DNA of 9,840 nucleotides, taken from positions 1 to 9,840 of the forward strand of contig JAGDWE010000073.1 of assembly GCA_023255965.1 (NCBI GenBank). Reading direction: 5' to 3'. Position numbers and translations under genes: made by a program. Positions 6,350 through 9,840 of the stretch are shown one piece after another; the stretch's first letter is position 1, and every line of letters starts with the position of its first letter. The notes beneath the pieces were generated by a model that searched no databases, had not been told where the DNA came from, and saw only the letters and a list, made by a program, of their open reading frames with translations. This DNA comes from Desulfurococcales archaeon. Its GTDB lineage: Archaea > Thermoproteota > Thermoprotei_A > Sulfolobales > NBVN01.

Positions 6350-6723
6350 TTTTTAATTACAGTTAAATCAAATATCGATCTAGACATACATACGTATATC
6401 TCAGTTAGGTAATGGCTTAACCTCATAGACTCGTTCAATTCTATGTGGGATCCCTTACAGAGCAGCTCACCAGTATTTACTACGCTAGATGCTTTCTCAA
6501 CAAATTCATCACCACATACGCTACCTACTAACTTATAACACTCACTTAATGATTTCATGCCTAAGTATGTACATAGCCGCTTGAATTCTGAGGAGAATGA
6601 CATAATTACGTACCTCAAGGCGTAATCCAAGCATAAATCGTTGCACTCCCTTAAAACCCTAGTAACCGCGGTGATCAACTCCCCACACCTAATTAACCAA
6701 CCCCTTAAATCATCACCTAACAT
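6328..6723 (-). CDS. Cysteine-rich, probably all-helical protein of unknown function (131 aa)
   Basis: I do not recognise this protein. It has eight cysteines (13, 27, 31, 51, 62, 70, 89, 112) in 131 residues, high for a protein without CxxC metal motifs, and predicted helices throughout (for example 14-50 and 98-118). There is no signal peptide or membrane segment, so it is probably cytosolic. Scattered cysteines in a hyperthermophile may form stabilising disulfides, which some crenarchaea use inside the cell; Fe-S or metal binding is the alternative. ATG 6723 begins right beside an AT-rich stretch with no ribosome-binding site, suggesting leaderless translation. It diverges from the gene at 6784 across 60 bases and overlaps the 6038 gene tail to tail. 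Confidence 0.6.
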   Translation of the reverse strand: MLGDDLRGWLIRCGELITAVTRVLRECNDLCLDYALRYVIMSFSSEFKRLCTYLGMKSLSECYKLVGSVCGDEFVEKASSVVNTGELLCKGSHIELNESMRLSHYLTEIYVCMSRSIFDLTVIKNHSSRSS

Positions 6724-6744
6724 ACGTTAATTAATATTAGAAGG

Positions 6745-6765
6745 CCTATAAGTACTTTTAGTACT
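6745..6765. promoter_or_regulatory. Shared divergent promoter with a repeated AGTACT palindrome
   Basis: The 60 bases between two divergent genes contain CCTATAAGT (6745-6753), TATA-like in both directions, roughly 25 and 35 bases from the two start codons. Overlapping it is AGTACTTTTAGTACT (6751-6765): the six-base palindrome AGTACT twice, separated by three bases. A repeated palindrome on top of a TATA box is the arrangement expected of an archaeal repressor site. The call is by pattern only. Confidence 0.35.
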
Positions 6766-6783
6766 TCATTAATTGGTGATTGG

Positions 6784-7098
6784 ATGATCGATAAGCTAAC
6801 TAATGCTTTAAGGGCTTTAGGAGCGACTAAAGTTAAGAGCATTAAAGAACGTGATTGTGTACTATTAGTTGTTGAAGTAGGTAATGATGTCTTCTTACTG
6901 TCCCTAAGTAAGGGTAGATTCACTGGGAGCTATGTAATTAAGTTAGCACCATCAGATAAGGTAGGGGGTTGGAGCTGTATCGATGTAGAGTACAGCCCGT
7001 ACGGGCTCTACGTCCTTGGAAGCGAGGAAGATGAGGTACTAGGTAGGGTTATCACTAAATTCAAGATGCTCTTAAGCGCTGGGCCTAAGGTAACTTAG
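6784..7098 (+). CDS. Small protein of unknown function (104 aa)
   Basis: I do not recognise this protein. It is rich in beta-strand: an N-terminal helix (MIDKLTNALRALGATKV), then alternating strands DCVLLVVEVG, DVFLLSLSKG, GSYVIKLA and GLYVLGS, and a final helix around EVLGRVITKFKMLL. The shape suggests a small alpha/beta fold, perhaps a dimer. It has no signal peptide or membrane helix. ATG 6784 is supported by GGTGA (6775-6779) four bases upstream. It stands just before the pgk promoter region but 107 bases away, so co-transcription is not indicated. Codon use matches the neighbours. Confidence 0.65.
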   Translation: MIDKLTNALRALGATKVKSIKERDCVLLVVEVGNDVFLLSLSKGRFTGSYVIKLAPSDKVGGWSCIDVEYSPYGLYVLGSEEDEVLGRVITKFKMLLSAGPKVT

Positions 7099-7122
7099 GC
7101 TGGGGAATAATTTATTAATCCC

Positions 7123-7185
7123 TTTATTTATAAAACCATTTTAATTAACATTAAAGAATCATTATACATGGTTAAACTTATTAAC
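7123..7185 (+). promoter_or_regulatory. Putative pgk promoter region
   Basis: The 107-base gap before pgk is very AT-rich. It holds TTTATTTATAAAA (7123-7135) and CTTATTAAC (7177-7185). The second is centred about 25 bases before GTG 7206 and 37 before ATG 7218, so it is the better-placed TATA box; the first may belong to a second start or to termination of the upstream gene. Confidence 0.3.
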
Positions 7186-7217
7186 TTACCCTAGAAGATT
7201 AGTTAGTGGTAGCATTA

Positions 7218-8453
7218 ATGAAGCTACCTAAGTTATTTTCAATACATGATGTTGAGTTAAAGGGTAGTAAAGTTCTAGTGCGGGTCGATTTTAACTGTCC
7301 CATAGGGTCGAATGGCGAGATATTAGATGACTCTAGGATTAGAGCTCACGTACCTACTATTAAGGAGTTGTTAAGGCGAGACGCTGCCGTAGTTCTAATC
7401 TCCCATCAAGGTAGGCCTGGTGAGCCTGACTTCGTAACACTTGAAAACCACTGTAGTATCTTAAGTAAGTGCTTAGGAATGAATGTTAAGTTCGTGCCTG
7501 ATGTCATAGGGCCTACGGCAATTAATGAGGTGAGGAACCTACGTGCAGGTGAGGTATTACTCTTAGATAACTTAAGGCTTATCTCAGAGGAAATCATTGA
7601 GGCGGTGCCTGAGGTCCAAGCCAGGACTTACTTAGTACGTAAGTTAGCACCTAACTTCAATTACTTCGTGTTTGATGCGTTTGCAACAGCGCATAGAAGT
7701 CAGCCAAGCATTGTAGGATTCCCCATCGTATTGCCCTCGGTCATAGGTGAGGTTATGAAGAGGGAGTTAGATGCGTTAAGTAGGATCTACGAGGTTAGTG
7801 AGGGGCCGAAAGTATTTGTACTAGGAGGTGCTAAAGTTCAAGACACTATAAAGATCGTTGAATACCTAACTAAGAATAAGGTAGCCGATAGAATACTTAC
7901 AGCAGGGCTGGTTGGCATATTCTTCCACGTAGCTAAGGGAGGTAGCGTTAATAAGGAGACTTTGAAGGTTCTTGAGTCTAAGGGACTTCTCTCACTAATA
8001 CCGAGAGCACGTAAGCTAATACTTTCAGGAGCTCCTATTGAAACACCCTACGACTATAGGTCATTTAAGGATGGCGGTGAAGTAGTTGAGGACTCAGTAA
8101 GCAGATTAGATGGTAAGGCATTGGATATAGGTTCATATACAATCTCGATGTACTCGGAATTGATTAAGGAGGCAAAATTAGTCGTTATGAGAGGGCCTGC
8201 AGGCTATATTGAAGATGAAAGATTTAGGGAGGGCACAGTAAAGCTACTTAAGGCTGCTCTTAATAGTAATGCATACGTAATTATTGGAGGGGGCCACCTA
8301 GCTGCAATGGTAGAGGGCAATGTTAGGGAAAACGTCCACGTATCCACTGGTGGTGGAGCCCTCCTCATCTTCCTATCCGGTGAGCCATTACCTGCCATAG
8401 ATGCCCTAGCTGAATCAACCAAAAAATTTTTCACCAACCTAACAATTAAGTAA
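7218..8453 (+). CDS. pgk: Phosphoglycerate kinase
   Basis: Converts 1,3-bisphosphoglycerate and ADP to 3-phosphoglycerate and ATP, reversibly, in the cytosolic lower glycolytic/gluconeogenic path. At about 411 residues the length fits archaeal PGK. The N-terminal domain shows RVDFNCP, SHQGRPG (for SHLGRP), LLDNLRL and DAFATAHRSQPSIVG, the 3-phosphoglycerate site. The hinge and C-terminal nucleotide domain show LGGAKVQDTIKI, MRGPAGYIED, IIGGGHLAAM and STGGGALLIFLSG. The usual glycine-glycine-aspartate in the GGGD loop is GGGH here. GTG 7206 is an in-frame alternative adding four residues; ATG 7218 is preferred as a normal start, though a leaderless GTG is possible. No GAPDH gene is adjacent, unlike the pgk-gap pair of some Thermoproteales. 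The UspA-type gene follows after 22 bases. Confidence 0.95.
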   Translation: MKLPKLFSIHDVELKGSKVLVRVDFNCPIGSNGEILDDSRIRAHVPTIKELLRRDAAVVLISHQGRPGEPDFVTLENHCSILSKCLGMNVKFVPDVIGPTAINEVRNLRAGEVLLLDNLRLISEEIIEAVPEVQARTYLVRKLAPNFNYFVFDAFATAHRSQPSIVGFPIVLPSVIGEVMKRELDALSRIYEVSEGPKVFVLGGAKVQDTIKIVEYLTKNKVADRILTAGLVGIFFHVAKGGSVNKETLKVLESKGLLSLIPRARKLILSGAPIETPYDYRSFKDGGEVVEDSVSRLDGKALDIGSYTISMYSELIKEAKLVVMRGPAGYIEDERFREGTVKLLKAALNSNAYVIIGGGHLAAMVEGNVRENVHVSTGGGALLIFLSGEPLPAIDALAESTKKFFTNLTIK

Positions 8454-8475
8454 ATTAAAATAGGTGATTTAAGGC

Positions 8476-8898
8476 ATGACCTACTATAGGGAACCAACAT
8501 ACATCATAAGCTTCATGCTTAGAAGGATCCTAGTTCCAGTAGACGGTAGCGCTAATAGTTTAAAAGCCCTTGACATAGCTTTAGATTTCGCTAAGAGGTA
8601 TGGGTCTAAGGTAACTACGTTAATAGTTGATGATGGTAAGTTGAATGTGAACGAAGTAGCGACTGAAGTCAATGATAGAGCCCGTAGGGCAGGGATTGAA
8701 TTAAGCGTTAAGGTTAAAGAGGTTAGAAATGCTGGTGAGAGCGTTGTTAGTAAGGTCATTGACGAGATATCTGAAGGTAGCTACGACTTAGTTATCATAG
8801 GGGCTAGAGGTAGGACGGTATCTGAGCAATTATTAATTGGGAGTACAGCCCTCTCGGTGATCATTAACTCGCCAGTATCGTGTTTGGTCGTTAGATAA
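8476..8898 (+). CDS. UspA-type universal stress protein, ATP-binding class
   Basis: A 140-residue Usp-fold protein. Strand one, ILVPVDGS (18-25), carries the aspartate that contacts ATP, and the C-terminal part has the full G-2X-G-9X-G-S motif: G109, G112, G122, S123. That places it in the ATP-binding MJ0577-like class, cytosolic and usually dimeric; the partner or process is unknown. ATG 8476 is supported by AGGTGAT (8462-8468) seven bases upstream and gives a 13-residue lead before the family's usual first residue. ATG 8515 is the alternative, with a TACTATAGGG box about 28 bases before it that could make a leaderless transcript. It lies 22 bases after pgk, so it is probably co-transcribed with it. 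Confidence 0.88.
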   Translation: MTYYREPTYIISFMLRRILVPVDGSANSLKALDIALDFAKRYGSKVTTLIVDDGKLNVNEVATEVNDRARRAGIELSVKVKEVRNAGESVVSKVIDEISEGSYDLVIIGARGRTVSEQLLIGSTALSVIINSPVSCLVVR

Positions 8899-8959
8899 AT
8901 AATAAATCATCTATGATTAATATGATCGACCGCCATAATGATTTTAGGGGTTGAATGCC

Positions 8960-9661
8960 GTGAGTACCGAGCTGGCTAGAGAGCGAGCCGTTCGTGAGGC
9001 AATTAAGTACTTAGAAGGCGCTGAAGTAATAGGAGTAGGTACTGGAAGCACTGTTGAAAAACTCATTAATCTTATGAGGGAGTCCAAAGAACTACATAAT
9101 AAGTGTTTTCTTGCATCATCTATAGACACCGCATTAAAGTTGAAGAGGGCAAACTTTAAAGTCCTTAATATTCTGTCCACCGACCATATAGATGTATACG
9201 TTGATAGCGCTGATAAAGTTGATTTAAACTTAAATATGATTAAGGGAGGCGGGGCGGCATTAACTATGGAGAAATTGCTTGCTTACTACTCTAAATTAAA
9301 TATCTTCATCATCGACTACAGTAAATTAGTTAAGTCCTTCAGCAGCAATGACTACGTACCCGTGGATGTACTTCCATGCGCAGTAAATATGTTTATTAGG
9401 CACCTAAGTACCTTAGGCTACGAATGTGTAATACGAACCTCAGGTAAGGGTAAGTACGGTCCAGTAGTATCAGATGTGGGTGGCGTTATCGTAGATGTTA
9501 GACTTCATGAAGGACTAGATTTAGTTAAATTCAATAACATGATTAGGTCCCAGCCAGGGGTTATCGAGACCGGTCTCTTCATAGGGCTATCGGATATAGT
9601 CCTAGTTGGATATGAGGATGGTGTTGAGGTTTTAAGGGGAGTCCGGACTTCAAATAGCTGA
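8960..9661 (+). CDS. rpiA: Ribose-5-phosphate isomerase A
   Basis: Interconverts ribose 5-phosphate and ribulose 5-phosphate, in archaea mainly supplying ribose phosphate for nucleotides. About 233 residues, normal for RpiA. Visible: GVGTGST (25-31) phosphate loop; ASSIDT; DVYVDSADKVDLNLNMIKGG with the two catalytic aspartates (equivalents of E. coli D81 and D84) and lysine (K94); ALTMEK with the glutamate (E103); DYSKLVKSF; PVDVLPCAV; PGVIETGLFIG near the end. The usual DGADE is DSADK, and TDNGN is SDVGG, both unusual but not at the catalytic residues. GTG 8960 is chosen over TTG 8951 because AGGGG (8946-8950) abuts 8951 and is properly spaced for 8960. The gene stands 61 bases after the UspA gene on the same strand. 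Confidence 0.93.
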   Translation: MSTELARERAVREAIKYLEGAEVIGVGTGSTVEKLINLMRESKELHNKCFLASSIDTALKLKRANFKVLNILSTDHIDVYVDSADKVDLNLNMIKGGGAALTMEKLLAYYSKLNIFIIDYSKLVKSFSSNDYVPVDVLPCAVNMFIRHLSTLGYECVIRTSGKGKYGPVVSDVGGVIVDVRLHEGLDLVKFNNMIRSQPGVIETGLFIGLSDIVLVGYEDGVEVLRGVRTSNS

Positions 9662-9807
9662 ATAAACTTGAAATTAAGCCCTACCCGCCTTCACAAATCG
9701 AAGTTTAAATCTATGTATTTCATATGCATCGAGCAATCACAAATCCAGCCCTTACAATCGCTTTACTCGGAGTGGATCCATATGATGGTTATCTCCTTCC
9801 ACCAATA
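9662..9807. other. Intergenic flank between rpiA and the right element end
   Basis: 146 bases with no clear gene, tRNA or terminator. It contains one short + strand frame from ATG 9724, listed separately, and a GTTTAAAT box at 9703-9710. Confidence 0.5.
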
Positions 9808-9828
9808 CTGACCTCCTCCCCGCCCTGA
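9724..9828 (+). pseudogene. Possible 5' remnant of a gene cut by the mobile element
   Basis: From ATG 9724 an open frame of 34 codons reads MHRAITNPALTIALLG and on through VDPYDG to LLPPI at the element edge, then runs into the element hairpin and stops at TGA 9826. The first 28 residues look like a plausible protein start (helical, then a turn). I do not recognise the protein and there is no ribosome-binding site. If real, it is the 5' end of a gene separated from its body by the insertion; it may equally be chance. Confidence 0.2.
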
Positions 9829-9840
9829 AGGGCGAGGGCT
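9808..9840 (-). mobile_element. Inverted second copy of the IS200/IS605-type right end, partial
   Basis: Read on the minus strand this gives the hairpin CCTCGCCC-TTCA-GGGCGGGG (stems 9837-9830 and 9825-9818) and then AGGAGGTCAG, nearly identical to positions 23-54 on the + strand. The element body lies to the right of the window, so the two elements point toward each other. The T of the U-G pair is again on the RNA side, and the loop differs from the left copy, so these are two related copies, not one. In the TnpB-tail frame the minus strand reads SPFRAGRRSV and stays open past the element edge to TAA at 9754-9752, which may be the out-running end of a second tnpB. Confidence 0.6.

Noticed and set aside
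9662..9807. tRNA or structured RNA after rpiA
   Set aside because: No cloverleaf, TPsiC-like or snoRNA-like box pattern could be found on either strand.
1..9840. Composite transposon carrying the whole window
   Set aside because: The two ends are both right ends in inverted orientation; single-strand IS200/IS605 transposition needs one left and one right end in the same orientation.

Overview
The window looks like chromosome from a hyperthermophilic crenarchaeon (Thermoproteota), most plausibly a Thermoproteales member of the Caldivirga/Vulcanisaeta kind. That placement is inference. It rests on moderate AT content, heavy use of AGG arginine and TTA leucine codons, archaeal TATA-type promoters close to start codons, GGTGA/GGAGG ribosome-binding sites, frequent GTG/TTG starts, an archaeal-type phosphoglycerate kinase, and IS200/IS605-type ends common in this group. 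No rRNA, tRNA or CRISPR array was seen, so the taxon cannot be fixed.

Layout. Positions 1-54 are the right end of an IS200/IS605-family (TnpB) element on the + strand, apparently including the last codons of tnpB. Positions 9808-9840 are a second such end in inverted orientation. The window is therefore bounded by two copies of one mobile-element end, which could also be why an assembly would break here. From about 195 to 5374 lies an island of organic-acid oxidoreductases: a LutA-like two-CCG-domain protein, a LutB-like LUD/ferredoxin protein, a lipoyl-carrier (GcvH-like) gene on the opposite strand, a GlcD-type FAD dehydrogenase and its GlcF-type Fe-S/CCG partner. A single CHR-domain (chromate-transporter family) membrane protein follows, whose reading frame has no usual start codon in front of its conserved N-terminus. 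Positions 6038-7098 hold three small unrecognised genes, one of them cysteine-rich and on the minus strand. Positions 7206-9661 hold central carbon and stress genes: phosphoglycerate kinase, a UspA-type ATP-binding protein and ribose-5-phosphate isomerase A.

How they may work together. GlcD would oxidise a 2-hydroxyacid (D-lactate or glycolate type) on FAD and pass electrons through GlcF. LutA and LutB form a second such electron module. A CCG-domain cluster is the disulfide-reducing site in HdrB/HdrD, and a lipoyl protein carries a disulfide, so the lipoyl protein between the two CCG modules may be a redox partner rather than, or as well as, glycine-cleavage H protein. This is the most interesting hypothesis in the window, and the sequence alone cannot prove it. 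pgk and rpiA serve lower glycolysis/gluconeogenesis and ribose-phosphate supply.

No stretch over 300 bases lacks a gene. The largest gene-free parts are 55-194 (element junction flank plus lutA promoter) and 9662-9807 (rpiA downstream region up to the right element end).
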